NCBI GenBank assembly: GCA_019722365.1
Contig: JADFUC010000760.1
Location: 62,001 to 126,000, forward strand
Length of the DNA: 64,000 bases
Source: Lithospermum erythrorhizon
Lineage: Eukaryota > Streptophyta > Magnoliopsida > Boraginales > Boraginaceae
Direction: 5' to 3'
In this document: one piece after another, positions 49,001 to 62,064 of the stretch
Position numbering within the stretch: position 1 is the first letter of the stretch
How the letters are laid out: each line of letters begins with the position of its first letter
The notes under the pieces: model-generated
What the model saw: only the letters and a program-made list of their open reading frames with translations
Told to the model about the DNA's origin: nothing
The model's database searches: none
Program-made: the position numbers and the translations under genes

Positions 49001-49098
49001 AATAAGAGCATATTGAAAAGCGAGTTGGAACGATAAGAAAATCGGGTCTTAAGTGAATTTCGAGGACGAAATTTTTTATAAGGAATTAGGGGGAAGAA
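46043..49098 (+). other. R1 internal region, second copy (5' truncated, non-coding)
   Basis: It matches 31050-34671 in order, starting inside the internal region (TATGAATATGA, then ATTGATATTGGAAATTCTAT). The first about 0.8 kb of the internal region is missing. It ends AATTTCGAGGACGAAATTTT, then GGGGGAAGAA immediately before LTR3. Stops occur in all frames and no protein domain is visible on either strand. Confidence 0.82.
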
Positions 49099-51542
49099 TG
49101 AAATAACCGTCCGCGCAATATTATGTTGATAGTATATAAGTTTCTCAGTGGAGTATTTTGGGGTGAAATTTAAAATTTCGAAGTTAAGTAGCGGAGAATT
49201 CAACAAATCGGTCGGTTGGTGGTATATTTCGGTTTATTGTGGTGGGGACCACGACATGGTGCATATAAAATTTGGTGTACCGAGACTAGTATTATATAAG
49301 TAATGGTTTATGTCATGGAAAATTTTACATTTTGAATCGGTTTCCTTGAGATTTAAGTACGGAAAGTGGAGAAAATAAAACCATGACCAGGCAGGGACTT
49401 ACCGCCGTCATAATATCCTACAACCCCACTAGTGCGTCATTCTTATCCTGAACGCATTTCCCTCTTCCCCCCCTTGTGATGGTAGTTCCTCTTAGATTTT
49501 CTTCCATTTTTCTCATGAATTTGTTGCATAAACTCAAGGACAAGAGTTGGATCGTTGACCTTTGGTTGACTTTTGCCAATTTGATATTAAACTTTGAAAT
49601 ATGTTATGTGATGCCCGTATAGTTGTTTGAAGTTAAAGTTGGAATCTTTTGGGGTATTTTCATGAATTTGAGATGTTGACTTTTAGGTTGACTTTGGTTG
49701 ACTTTGAGTTTTGAGGATATAAAATGGTATAGAGTTATCACCTAAGTTTGGATTATGTGATAGGAAGTGATAATGATCGATTCTTGGGTTGAAATTGTTG
49801 AATAGGTTATGTTGACTTTTGTTGACTTTTTGAGGAAATTGTGGAATTTGTAAAGGGTGTTGTTGGAGATTTAATATAGTTGTTTGAATACATAATTTGG
49901 ATGTTTGAGGTTGGTTGGTAGAGGATATTGTTGAGTTAGGTTATTCCAAGTTGAGTAGTAATTGGGTTTTAGACAAGGTTGATTATAATGGGAGTAATTG
50001 GTTAGCGTTGATTGGAATGTGACTACATGTGTATTTAGGGATAATAAAGGGATGACGAATATTGGGGTTATGAGTTATTAAATTGAATGTAGTTAAGTTG
50101 AAATTTTAGAAGTGTATTCTAATTTCGAGGATAGGATGATTACTAAGAGTTAATTTGAAATGTAGATGTGGTATAATGCTAAAGGTTTAAATAGATATTT
50201 AAGAGTTTATTCTATGGAATGTGTTATAATGTATAATTTCTTTGAATAGAATTTGAGCCGGACCTATGAGGACTACGAGTTAACGTGCACTTTTGGGCCG
50301 AGGTGATGCAGTCTCACGATGGGAACACTTTTCGTATATATTATATTATATATGCATGTGTTGTCTTGGTATTACAGAAATGTGTAATGTGTGATTATGA
50401 TTAATATTGTGTGTAAATACGATATATGATTTATATTATGAAATAATTGAGTTATGATTGATACCGTATGATGTCGTGTTTATGATTCGTATCGTGAGAT
50501 AAAGTTATGATTTATATTATGAGATAATTGAGAATATGATTCATGTTATGAAGTTGTGTGGGTATTGTGATGTGTCTTTGTGTGTGGTTGTGTGTGTGTG
50601 TGGTTGTGTTGGATGTGTTTTGATTGCTTTGTGTGTTATTTGCGGAGGCGGTGGTGACCCAGGCCGGGAGGTTTGGTGTGGTGTGCATGTGTGTGGGTAG
50701 CCGGAGTGGATTCGGGAGGTTTGGTGTGATATGCACATTGAGGGTGTAGCCTCGATTAGGGAGGATGGAGGTAGAGGCTTCATCGATTATTTGGAGGTGG
50801 ATTCCTTATATGTGTATTATTTGGAGGTGGATTCCTCATGTGTGTATTATTTGGAGGTGGATTCTCGTATTTTACTATGTGTGGAAGTTCTCATTTGATG
50901 ACTTTGATTATCTTGTGTGTGTTGAGATAGTTTTCCTTAAATGAATATACGTTATTTTTTTATTATTAGCTCGTGTGTATAGTATTATGTCTGTCGTATA
51001 AGAGGATTCTATGTAGTTGTGGAGTGATGGCCTATTTGTGTAGTGCAGTTTAATGTATATGCATGTTATATATAAGTATGAATATATGTGATGGGATCAA
51101 GTACGTAGTATTTGTATTCACTCGGCAATAGACTCCTATTCTCTATGGGCGTTTATACTAAGTTTTCTAAGAGGTTGATCATTGAGGTTTTCAAGCTGCG
51201 GATTTAGAATTGTAGGTGACTGACAGTGGCATAGAAGATCCTCAGCAGTCCCTTTTCCTCTTGTTATGGTTTTAGCATTCAAAGTTGTATATTGAAGGTG
51301 GTATGGATTGTATTGTGGAGATTATGTGTGTGTGTGATTGTATTTTTGAGGTTGAGTATAGTTTCGTTGGTGATCGTTTTTGTGTGATGTATTGTTAGTT
51401 GCACGATGGACAAAAACTCTTATTATTTTATTAATGTCAAATGAAGTCTTTTTATGTTGTCATCCATCGAGCAGTGACTACGGTGTCTGAGGTTGTTGAT
51501 AACCTTAAGCTTCGAGCGGCCGACACAGGCGAATCGTTCACA
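49099..51542 (+). repeat. R1-family LTR3
   Basis: It starts TGAAATAACCGTCCGCGC. It shares TTTATGTCATGGAAAATTTTAC with LTR1 and LTR2 and carries the TTGAC block (49552-49835), the 29-base array (50395-50555) and a three-to-four-copy 32-base array (50795-50895). It ends near GAATCGTTCACA. Its first about 100 bases match the G-copy LTR (GTTGATAGTATATAAGTTTCTC) better than LTR1 or LTR2, so it belongs to a different subfamily. Confidence 0.82.
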
Positions 51543-51956
51543 ATTAGAAATTGTTTAAAGTGTTAGTGTGGGTGTGGGGTGGGGGCCGATTATTGTGGGA
51601 AGGCGGGGTGGTTGAAATTTTGTTGTTTTATTAGTCGTTTAAGCACGCTTAGTAATATTTCCACCTAAAGTTGACAAATTGGTAACTAAAATGTGTTAAA
51701 GGTTAATTAAAACTTTAAGTTGAGTAGTTGTTAACCTAAACCTCTAAAATGGAATTATTTAAGTGAAAACTAAAATGGGTTGAAATAATAGTATGTAGTA
51801 ATTATCTTTTCGGTGTTACGTGGTTAGTGGAGAGTGAGAAAAAGGCACTTGGAATAATTAGGTGAGGCGTTTAATATTGCTAACCAAGGTGGTCCCCATC
51901 TCATGGTGTAGATTAGTTTACTTTCTCGTGAATGTGTTAAATTTGGTGTTAATTGT
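51543..51956. other. Short interval between two LTR elements; nothing recognised
   Basis: A G-rich start (GGGTGTGGGGTGGGGG near 51575) is followed by AT-rich DNA without an ORF of interest. It is probably the original flank of one of the neighbouring elements. Confidence 0.4.
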
Positions 51957-52185
51957 TGTAACGCCCGGCCAGTATGCTTGGGTCGGTGCGTTAATAGGTG
52001 GAGATTGATGGGCTGGCCTCTGACCACCCCACTTGAGGGTCTTTGCATCACGTTTGTCCTCACTCCCCGCGTGCTCCACGTAGATTACGTCTAGAATTAC
52101 CCGGGTCAAACCTGACTTAACAATGGAGTTAGCATAGGATGAGCTAGAAGAAATTGCATCTTGATGGTATGAGTTTCTACCCACC
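51957..52185 (-). repeat. Short LTR remnant of the second Gypsy element
   Basis: The left edge TGTAACGCCCGGCC and the right edge before CCCACCTAACAGAAATTTCG mark an LTR-like segment next to the pol 3' tail (GAACAGGACGAAATTTCTG on the minus strand) and a purine tract (GTTAGGTGGG). At about 230 bases it is far shorter than the R1 LTRs, so it is either internally deleted or a different LTR type. Confidence 0.5.
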
Positions 52186-52859
52186 TAACAGAAATTTCGT
52201 CCTGTTCTTAACTCGATTACTCACGGAAGATAAATCAGAAACATAGCAACCATAACAACTGCCTTAGGATGTGTTTCCTCGTATCTCACCATCTCTACTT
52301 GATGATTTTCCATGACTTTTGCCAATTTCACTTCTTTGTTCCTCAACACCTTCTCTTTCGATCGAATCTCCTTGGTCCTTCCTCATCACGTCCAGTCACT
52401 TGAAATCATCGTGAAACTCTAAAATATGCATTTCGTCGGCATGTACTTCTTGACAAAAAACATAAAACGTCGTGAATCCTTTTCCAATTCTCTAAACAGG
52501 TTACACATTTGTTGAAACTCTGCTCCCAGCTTTTACCAAAAATTTCAGCAGCCCAATAACATGGGGACTTCGACTTCCTTCTTCTCGAACCTCATTGCAC
52601 TTCCCTTGGAATATGCTTCAAAAATACCATCGCCCACCTCGAAGCAGATCATCCAGGAAATCTTTGTCTGTCATGTGGTTCTCAAATGTTGTTGTATCAC
52701 CTTTACTCTCTCTGTCGACTTTCCACCAACTCGGACCTATAAATCTTCATTTCCCCACTTCATTCCAACATATCGGAGTTACACTTTAGCCGACCATACA
52801 AAGCTTGAATGGTGTCATCGATGCTAGCTTGAAAACTATTTTAAAGCAGAAGCTCCATT

Positions 52860-53480
52860 TTGGCAACTCTTCATCTCAACTACCGAGAGAAACTCCAGCA
52901 CACAAGCTGCGTATGTCTTTAGCGTTTGAATCGTTCTCTCGGATAACCACGTCCGTTTGAGGATGGCTTGATACTCAAATTGACGCCGTCCTGTGCCTCA
53001 CAAACTTCCCCAAAGCCTTGAAGTGAACCTTGCATCCCTATTTGAAAGCTTGATACTCTCGGCCTCCATGTAGTCTCACCAACACGATGCATCCACATCT
53101 TGGCCAAGTTCTCCGATCCATCGGTTGACTTAATAGGTAGAAAATGAAAGCGGTCTTAGATATTCCCCATCTGATTACCTTACCCCAAATCCCGTCATTT
53201 CTTTTAAGTTTCGGAAGCCCAAATACAAAGTCCATAGTGATCTTCTCCCGTGTCCATTCAATTATCGGTAGCTTGATTCGCAGCAACCCGCGGATGGTTT
53301 ATGGTCAATCTTGACTTTTTTTTTTTGTAAATTAAACTTCGCTGTACCTTACGAAATCGGCAATTCTTTCTTTCATTCCTGGCCGCAATGGTTCTCCCTT
53401 AAATTTCGGTACATTTTCGTACTTCTGGATGCATCCATAGCATATGAAGCATTGTGAGGCTTCATCCAAGATCTCCTTAT
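52860..53480 (-). pseudogene. Integrase domain of the second Gypsy element
   Basis: The frame 53038-53286 reads LPIIEWTREKITMDFVFGLP then KLKRNDGIWGKVIRW, matching LPIPEWKWEHITMDFVxGLP...DAIWVIVDR of plant Gypsy integrases, including the first catalytic Asp (MDF). The next block RCGCIVLVRLHGG corresponds to YxxxIVRLHGVP. A piece at 52919-53107 continues it in another frame. Frameshifts separate the pieces, so it is inactive. Confidence 0.86.
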
Positions 53481-53821
53481 TAGGTTGGCAAAGTGATGCT
53501 GACCACTTTCATTTCTCTATTGAGAATGCGTCATAAGCCGCATGCTTCGGGTTTACACTCCTGCTCGCTTACACTTGACGGGTCTACCATACCGTCTCTT
53601 TCTTTTGCATTTCACCTATTATTTTATCTATGTCTGGTCTCACTTTCATATAGACTAATAAGGATCGCCTCGACCTCAAAAGTTCACCCGATGCATTTGA
53701 CTCACTCTTTGGTTCCTTCACTTTACCTTTCGGCTTAAGCATCCGCCTCATTTCTTTCCCGGATGGTACTGTCGTTACATCGTAGTCACTCGAAACTCTG
53801 TCCCGCCGTTGTCTGAGTGGC

Positions 53822-54110
53822 TCATACGTGGTAATATACTTGAACTTTTACGTCGGTAAATATCTGACATTTAACCCCATACAAGTAGTGTCTCCAAATT
53901 TTCAAGGCGAAAACAATTGCGGCCAACTCTAAATCATGGGTAGGATAATTCTTCTCATGATTCTTCAATTGTCGAGAAGCATACGCGATCACCTTCCCAT
54001 TCTGCATCAAAACACAGCCTAAACCTTGATGTGAAGCATCGTTGTACACCCTTGTACCACTTCATTCTGTGTAGTTTCTTTTGTCTTTAGTCAATCTCGC
54101 TTGACTCATT
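53822..54110 (-). pseudogene. RNase H domain of the second Gypsy element (best preserved piece)
   Basis: A single open frame (53822-54049) reads [40 protein letters not shown] and [20 protein letters not shown], then QIFTD. These are the classic RNase H blocks of Gypsy pol, with the catalytic Asp (DAS), Glu (DLELAAI) and Asp (FTD) all present. The frame breaks right after FTD, so the domain is detached from integrase. Confidence 0.92.
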
Positions 54111-54355
54111 AAAGCGAGACATCACCTCTTCACCCGCTTAAATATTTTGTCAACTTGGTCATCGAATTGGCGATTAGAAAAGTCTTGTATGAATCTTCTA
54201 TAATACCGGTGAGCACAAGAAACTTCTCACTTGATCACGCTTGTAGGTCTCTCCCAATTATGCACTTCCACCTTTTGTGGGTCCACTATGCTTTTTTTTT
54301 TACCTTCGCCGAATGACATGACCTAAATTGTACCTTTCTGACCAAAATTAGCACT

Positions 54356-55080
54356 TTGAAAACTTTGCGTACAACTTATTTGCAAGTAAGGTTTTCGATA
54401 CTTTCCTCAAATGCCGTCATGTTCCACTCACTCTTGGAATTGATTAAGATGTTGTCAATAGATACAACCACAAACTTATCCGCGGTTCTTCAGGTCCATG
54501 AAATGCATTTGGGGCATTTGTCAAACCAAAAGCGGCATCGCCAGAACTCGTGCAAGTATCTTGTTTGAAGGCCGATTTTGATATATCATCTTCCTTAATC
54601 CTCAATTGGTGATATCTAGACCTCAAATCAATTTTTGAAAAGACCTTTGCATCCCTCAGTTGATCGAAAAGGTCATCAATCCTTAACAGCAGATGCGATT
54701 TTTAATAGTCCTTTGTTCAATTGTCGGTAATCAATACAAAGCCTAAATCGTTCCGTCCTTAGCTGTGGCGGGCAATACTTTGGAGCACCCATGAAGAATA
54801 ACTGCATACGATAAACCCCTTCTCCAACAACCTGCGGTGCGTGTTCAACTCCTCCCGACTCTCTTTGGAGCCATTTTATGCGGTGCCATAGATATAAGAC
54901 GGCGTTCGGTACCTTTCAATCAAAATTCGATCTGGAGGTAGTCTCACGACAAATCTTTCGAAACACATCCTCAAATTCTCTCACAATCCGGACATTTTTC
55001 AACCTTAGGCTCATCTTTCTTCAAATCCGTTACACAAACCAAATGCAATACATCCCTTGTTCAATAACTACGAAGGCTTC
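54356..55080 (-). pseudogene. Reverse transcriptase of the second Gypsy element
   Basis: The frame 54444-54626 shows [20 protein letters not shown], matching the RSGYHQLRI...D-PKTAFRT block, and then [11 protein letters not shown]. The catalytic region at 54451-54462 reads SIDN in [11 protein letters not shown], where active elements have FIDD. The second catalytic Asp is Asn here. Upstream segments to about 55080 are broken by frameshifts. Confidence 0.88.
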
Positions 55081-55339
55081 TAACAACTGAAATCAAACAA
55101 GATGGTAAAAACTTCGCCTATCACAATGACTTCGTAATTCGAGGCCTATCGGGAGGCTAGTTAACACAATTTCCTTATGGTGATAATTTAGTACAACATG
55201 GTGTTTCAACGATCCATTCCCAAAATTAAGTCAAAATCCACTAATTCAAAGGGTAATAGATCAGTTCGTCAAGTAGTTGTCAGCCTTAGAGAGCGGTGCT
55301 ATAAACCTCAATTACCTCAGCCAGAGCCTCCCCGCCGGT

Positions 55340-55487
55340 GTCATTATTATTAAAAGTCTTTATTAGTGTTCCATAACTCAAAGGTAGCCTTCTAGCAAAG
55401 TTTAGAGATATAAAAGAGTGTGTGGCTCCAGAATCAAACAGTACTCGAGCATCAAAGCCACCGTATGAGATGAGATTTTGTCGCCAT
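55340..55487 (-). pseudogene. Aspartic protease of the second Gypsy element, at the insertion junction
   Basis: The minus-strand peptide GGFDARVLFDSGATHSFISL, then NFARRLPLSYG, has an intact DSGA active site at 55424-55435. The R1 copy begins 52 bases upstream of this codon group (55488), cutting the protease from gag. Confidence 0.88.
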
Positions 55488-57749
55488 TGTAACGACCGGC
55501 CAGTCGGCCATACGAGTTAAGATGGCGTAACAACTTTTGTGCCTTGAGTGTCGCGTTAGATGGATGACAACATAAAAGACTTCATTTGAGCATTAATAAT
55601 AAAATGCACTTTTGTCCATCGTGGTGAACTAACAGCATATACAATAAAACAACGAACAACATAATGCAAATCCACCTTAATGATACGGCTTTCGAAGATA
55701 CACAAGAAATCCAAAAATAAAACATAGGGAAAGTATGGCAGCGGACCCCTCGTGAAATACAATACACGGGTCTAACAGTATATACAAGTGGAAACTAACC
55801 CAGCAGGGAAATGAGCGATGAGGAATTCTATGCTACCGCGCCATCGATGATCTTGATCTGCTGACCTCTTAATGCGAACTTCTCGACAACCTCGTGATCG
55901 ACCCCTTAGAACCTGGGCATAAAAGCATCGCCCATAGAGAATAGAGAATTAAATTTATTAGGTGAGTGAATACAAATACCACCAGGACTTGATCCATCAC
56001 ATATATTCATGCCCATATATAACATATGCTTATACATTAACAAGGCTACAATAAATAACCGTTCACAAATCACATAGAGTTCTCTCATGCGATATCACAT
56101 AACAACTTTATAACCGTCAATAATTGCATATTCATTTTAAGGAAAATAGTACCGACACACAAAGTCATCAAATGGGGAATCCCACCTCGAAGTAAAATAA
56201 TACACATATGAGAATCCGCCTCGAAATAATACACACATGAGGAATCACTTCCTCCAGCAATGGATGAGGCCTCGGCCCCGTCCTCCCGACCGTGCTACAC
56301 CCTTGATATTGCATATTACACCAAACCTCCCGAATCCTTGAGCTGCCCACCTGATATGCAGCATTGCAAGGCCTCGGTTGGTCGCGCCGCTCCTTGAATA
56401 ATAACAGGCAATCAAGCGCATGCTGACCCCTTGCGGCCACCACGACGCGCCTGACCTGACCACACACGATCTCATAACATGAATCATATTCACAACTATC
56501 TCATAATACAAATCATAATCTTCATTATCTGCATAGCCATACACCTCATAATCTCAGGTATTTCATCATACTGAATCATAAATCGGAATTTACACACATA
56601 TGCTCGATCATAATCTCAATTATTTCATAATATGAATCCATAATCACACAATACACATATAGAATAGTCGAAAACTGACTTACATCGCAAAATATATAAC
56701 ATAATATATATGAAAGGTCCCGTCGTGAGATTTGTGGCTAAACTCGAGCCCCCAAAAAGTAGTAATGATGACTACAGGCGGTCCTAGGTGCTAGATCAGG
56801 GGCTCAACTCTATTCAAAATTATACATTATACTTGTCCGGTAGAATAACCTCCTAACTTAACATCTATATAATCCCAGTGTTACACTTGCGTCTGTGATT
56901 CAAATTTACAACTCTTATGATCATCATCCACGGGTGGTATACGCACAATATTCAACATAACTACACGATCATCTCTTATACTTTAAAGCACATTCAGTGT
57001 GACTAATTAATCCATTAAATACAACCTCCAATTCAAACGCTAAATGCTATAGGAACTTTCCCAAACTTTCTGGCAATCTACCTATCCATATCCAAGCCAG
57101 CAATTCTATACCCAAAACAACTATAAAGTCCTCTAACCTCATATTACAATTTAAAGTTAATTTAAGAAAAGTCAATAAAAAGTCAACCCTCGAAACACAC
57201 CACTCTAACTTGATAATCACTCAGAAATCACATTAATCCCTATACGATACTTAGAAAACTTGTTTCTATACCACCAATAAATTCGAAGATCTAAAGTCAA
57301 CAAAATCCCATAAAGTCAACTCTTCAAACTCAAGAAATATCTCAAAAGATTTGATATTTCTTACTGAATTGAGGATGATGAGGAGAAGCAAATCCACCAC
57401 TTTGATATTGACTTTAGAGACAATCGATAGAGAAATGGAAGAAATTCCATTAGGTTTCGGTTAATTACTGCACTTCCGCACTTAAATCTCAAGCGAGCCG
57501 ATTTCCATTGTGTTAGTCCCGAGGCATATTACTACTCATCTCGTACTCGTCTCTCGATATATCGATATTGTTCCAAAATTATTTATACTATCTCGGGTCC
57601 CACCACAAACCCGAAATATACCAGCAGGCCGATTTGTTGAATTCTCCCTTTACTCGGCTTGAAATTTTTAATTTCACCTCGAGAGAAATACACACCACCG
57701 AGAAACTTATATACTATCAACATAAAATTGGTAAAGGAGCAGTTATTAG
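55488..57749 (-). repeat. LTR of the R1 LARD copy inserted in the Gypsy element
   Basis: On the plus strand it begins TGTAACGACCGGCCAGTCGG. It has the 32-base array in three copies (56172-56250), the 29-base array (56468-56660) and AAAGTCAA words (57170-57320), and ends near CAGTTATTA (57748), next to a CTACCTCAT purine-tract complement and a TCCCTCGAATTTACTC pol-tail fossil. Read on the minus strand this is the 3' LTR. Confidence 0.85.
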
Positions 57750-60700
57750 GTCTACCTCATAGTAAATTTCTTCCCTCGAATTTACTCAAAACCAGTCACA
57801 TCTTATCATACGAAATCACCTTTCAATATGCTCTTGTATTAGAATATCATGACATCTTGTCACCCAATCATATTCTCTAACGTAGTCATTGGCTTGAGAT
57901 CGCGTCTTACCTCGTAATTACGACCATAGCGTACCACGAATATTACTAACTATGATTGGATATTACACAATCTAATCATATCATAATCATAGATCCGTCC
58001 ACACGGCCAGACTACGATATACATCCTCTGCGTATCTCATATTCGCCAAAACCGTCAACTTCATGTTTTGTCATGTTATCAATATCATAAATCAACCGTC
58101 AATAATACCACTGAAATCAATATCCATATCGCCGATGCTCAGTAGTATCCGCTCATAATTCGTGTCATCATATCACCTCGTTATTGACTGCTCCAGTTGT
58201 TCATTAATGTGTGAATAAATTCTCTTATCAAAACCCTTCGTCAAATTGTTTTATTCGCGATTATCTTGGCATCTCATCACGGTAAATACACCAGGTTTCC
58301 CAGCGTACAACTAACATATAATACATCACCGATAACCCCACCATTTTAAATGCTCCCATTTATACCTCTTAAAACCTGCTTCATAGTATAGTTATATCAC
58401 CTTATGAGCACAACATATAATCTACCCGGTATGTATATATATAAATCACATAAGCCATTCGTCAATACATTACCACCTTTGCTTCATATCGTTCATTTAC
58501 CATTCTGTACCTTCATGATTTCATCGTCGTATAGGCAACATCGTGTGTCTTTCCCACTTTTGTCATTTCATTTATATCGGCTTACCGTATGCGTACCATA
58601 ACATCTTAACGATAAAGTTATCATTATCTCAATTTCACCATAGCATATATACTGAAGCTCTTGTTAAAACATCATATATTTCTAGTCTTACTGATTTATC
58701 AACATCCGATTTCCCACATGATAATTCCAACAACATGCATATATATATATATATGTATATATATATTATCCGTGCTATGGCGTCAACCCGATCATTAATG
58801 GCTACACCTTGATAACCCCCTATCATAACAACTTATTACTAGCTCCAATAGCTATCAATATCCACTTTTCGCATAATCTACTTCGGTGTCTCGGCTTCAA
58901 TCAAATTGAAAATTTCCAATCCTACCGTATTCCTCACCACCGTAGCTTCATTACGTCATACCCGGCAGTATCGTTAACACCTTCTACCTAGAATAGTTAG
59001 ACATTAGCTGCTTATTGACTTCCTCACGTTCCATTAGACCTCTCCGTGTATGGTACTTTATGAATCCTCGTTCATGTTCAACAGCTATATTATAGTATTC
59101 ACCCGATGCCATTTCCTTCGTTAATCTAACATGTAGAAACTTATTCTGGGTTTTGTAGTCATATCAAGTTCCATTAACCCTCGGAGTTCTTATTACTCAT
59201 TAGAGTCATTTTTCCTTTCACTAGATCCCATTTTATTGTCAATAATGGGGTCAGCGTCTATTTGATAGCTTCCGATGGTGCCATCTAACAACGGCAGAGT
59301 TATTATTACCGTGAGCAACTTTCCTCTTGCGAATTATCATCTCTGTTAACTGGTCTTCACTTCAATACGTCTCTTATATCCTCATACAATAGTCACTACT
59401 TTCGATAAGGCCTTTATCTTAAATCGACACGTAACATTCCTTTATTTGTCCTTGAATTCATGAATTCCCTTGTTGTATTCTAATTGATGACATCACTGCT
59501 TTATCATTAACACCCACAACGGCGTTTAACATCTTGACTCCGTCCTCATGATATTCTAAAATCCACGTAATCTTATAATTGCTCCTTGTAAACCGTGTAC
59601 CTTGGCTTCACATAATGATTCGACCTTATAGAAAACTTGTAGATCTACTCGTAACAATTCAATTATTATCCTTATTAAGCATTTCTCCCAAATCCATCAT
59701 CCACAATCGCCGGTATAATTTTTTTTGATATCCTCTAGAGTTATGGGTCAGCGACCTCTCATACCGTGATACAGTATTCTCAAATCATGATACACCTCAA
59801 AACTACCAAGTCTACGAGTATACACCGCGTGAGCTCATTCTCATAACTATGCTCTGAATTATTGGTGCAACACGTATATTCTACAGCAGTAATACTCCAT
59901 TGTCCACCAGGGATTTGTCGACACTTAAATCATGATAGTCCATTAATTGAAATCCTTATAACTAACGATGGCGCATCACCATCATTAGTTCTTATTATAT
60001 TATCCCTTAAACAAAAATTTCCATTTATAACCGATACATTAACCATCATATTTCTCTTATAATTGAGATCCCAAGATTCGTGATATTCCGTTACTAATTC
60101 CCATTAATTTCCTTCTTGTTAGTCAACCTCCGGTGAACATTACCGTCTTATAATTTAGCAAGAGAACTCCGCTTATAACCTCAACTCATCCTTGAAAAAT
60201 TTATCCTCGACCTTTGAATTGGAACACCACCGGTTATCACTGTCTTGAAGCTTGATATAATATCAAACATTTACTCACTATCGCCCAGATAGCCGTAGTC
60301 TCTATTCCTGACGAAGAACCAAATCCGTACCTTTGATTCATTTAACCTTTAACCTTCTTAACCATCTATTCACGTCTCTTAACCATAGTTTATGAGATTC
60401 ACCTCTTATAACTCCACTCAACTCATCTAACCAAAAATTAAATTTTCCACAATCCCGGCGATGCTTGGTATATATAATTACATACGATATACTCAAGTCT
60501 TGAAAATGTATTCCTTTCTCATGTCTTTTTCCTTGAATACTTTCGAACAACCAAATTGCACGTTAGTTAAATGCTTTGATGCTCGACTATTATTACCAAA
60601 TTTATATCTTAATTTCATACTACTCACTTGATTCATTACCTTCTGACTCCACGTATCTACGCGGCGTAATATATACTCCACATATCATACCTTCACATGG

Positions 60701-62064
60701 TTGTTCATTCTTAACGTTTCATCATGATGTGATTATACACAACTTAAATCGTACATTAACAACCACCAAAAATCTCGTTTGACTAATCTCGATCATGTTA
60801 TGTAATTCCCAAAATTCCCTATTTATGTTGTTTTAAATAATATCACCGTTCCGCTAAGATCCTTATTTCATAAAATTACTCAACTTTTCTATATCCGAGT
60901 CTCAAAGTTTTTATTAGCAGTACTACTAAACATCATTTTCTTTACTCGAGTCCCAAATTTTCTTTTCTCTTTTTTTCACTTTATTCTTCAAACAACACTT
61001 GAGAAATTAAGCAACTCAGAACTTCATAATGACAATCAACTAAAATATTCATTTCTATCCCCGATCTACTGGGATTCATTAAATCAACTTTATATTCTCT
61101 GAGTACTCACACACTTAATTTTACCAATACCAATTTTTCCCGATATTTCAGATGTACAATCATATTCAATACATCTAGATGATCGATAACCTCGCTGTCT
61201 GCTCAATGTGCATAGGTTTCACAGCCCTTTAATTTCCCGTTCGAACATCATAAATTCCCTTAGTATCGAAATAGAATTTTTAATATCAACCTATTATTAC
61301 GACACTTAAGTAACTATATTGCGCCTCTCTTATTCATAGCCCACATTGGACAACAAAGATTCATTAACTCCTTCATCTTCACAGTGGCACATCTCGTCGT
61401 TAACTAAATTAATCCTGCCTACTGCCTAACACTTTGGGTCCAACTATCATAATGACATTATCACGGCCTCTTCCGCAATTATTTAGGCTCTCCAGGATTT
61501 AACTTCAGCGTCAGGATCAGCAATCTTATACGCTGATGCAGTTACCCATGTACTCTTAGATTTATAAATATCTGACCACTCGGCCTTTCGACTCTCCGAC
61601 ATATAGATTTCTTTTGACATCTTTTAGTATCTCGCTTTCTCCCCAATGAAAATTCCAACCACCCATCGTATCTTAATGTCTCGTTTCCAAACTTTTACTT
61701 GAGTTCACATCCTCACCTTAACTACATTGTATCCAAAAGTAGAAAAAATAAAATCTACCTAACTTCAATGAGACCACTATCCCGGATAAACATCATCAAT
61801 TGTGTATTCATCAAATTTACTAACAGCTTCACTTCTTATGTCGACTTACAACAGCGAATCTGATTAAATACCAACGCTTCCCTAAGGGTGCTTCCTTTAT
61901 GATTTGACAAAAATCTTCGAGGTGGCGTCACCAGCGATCAACGATCAGCGAAAGAAGAAAATTTAGACTCACAAGAACACTTTCGAATGTCATTAACCAG
62001 CACCGACCATCTTACGCTGGGCACGTAACCCGCCTTTGAGGACACCATAAGCCCCAAAACCTAG
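57750..62064 (-). other. Internal region of the R1 LARD copy, non-coding
   Basis: In reverse complement it follows the other two internal copies: GATGTTTAGTAGTACT (near 60935), GAATTCATGAATTCAAGGAC (near 59465), GGCACCATCGGAAGCTA (near 59275) and GTTGTTGGAATTATCATGTG (near 58730). It lacks the 115-base block found in the other two copies. No pol or gag domain is visible. An AT microsatellite lies at about 58739-58766. Confidence 0.8.

Larger units (their letters stand above)
25084..51542 (+). mobile_element. R1 LTR composite: LTR1-internal-LTR2-internal-LTR3, non-autonomous (LARD-type)
   Basis: Three same-orientation R1 LTRs (25084-27638; 34672-35612 plus 45057-45209; 49099-51542) alternate with two homologous internal regions (27639-34671 and 46043-49098). 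The internal regions carry no recognisable gag, protease, RT, RNase H or integrase on either strand. Both end with the same fossil pol tail, TTTCGAGGACGAAATTTT, then a purine-rich tract (GGTGGGTAGAA; GGGGGAAGAA) directly before the LTR. Long LTRs plus a conserved non-coding interior are the definition of LARD elements. The alternating structure is the usual product of unequal recombination between LTRs of one or two elements. Three later insertions interrupt it. Confidence 0.75.
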
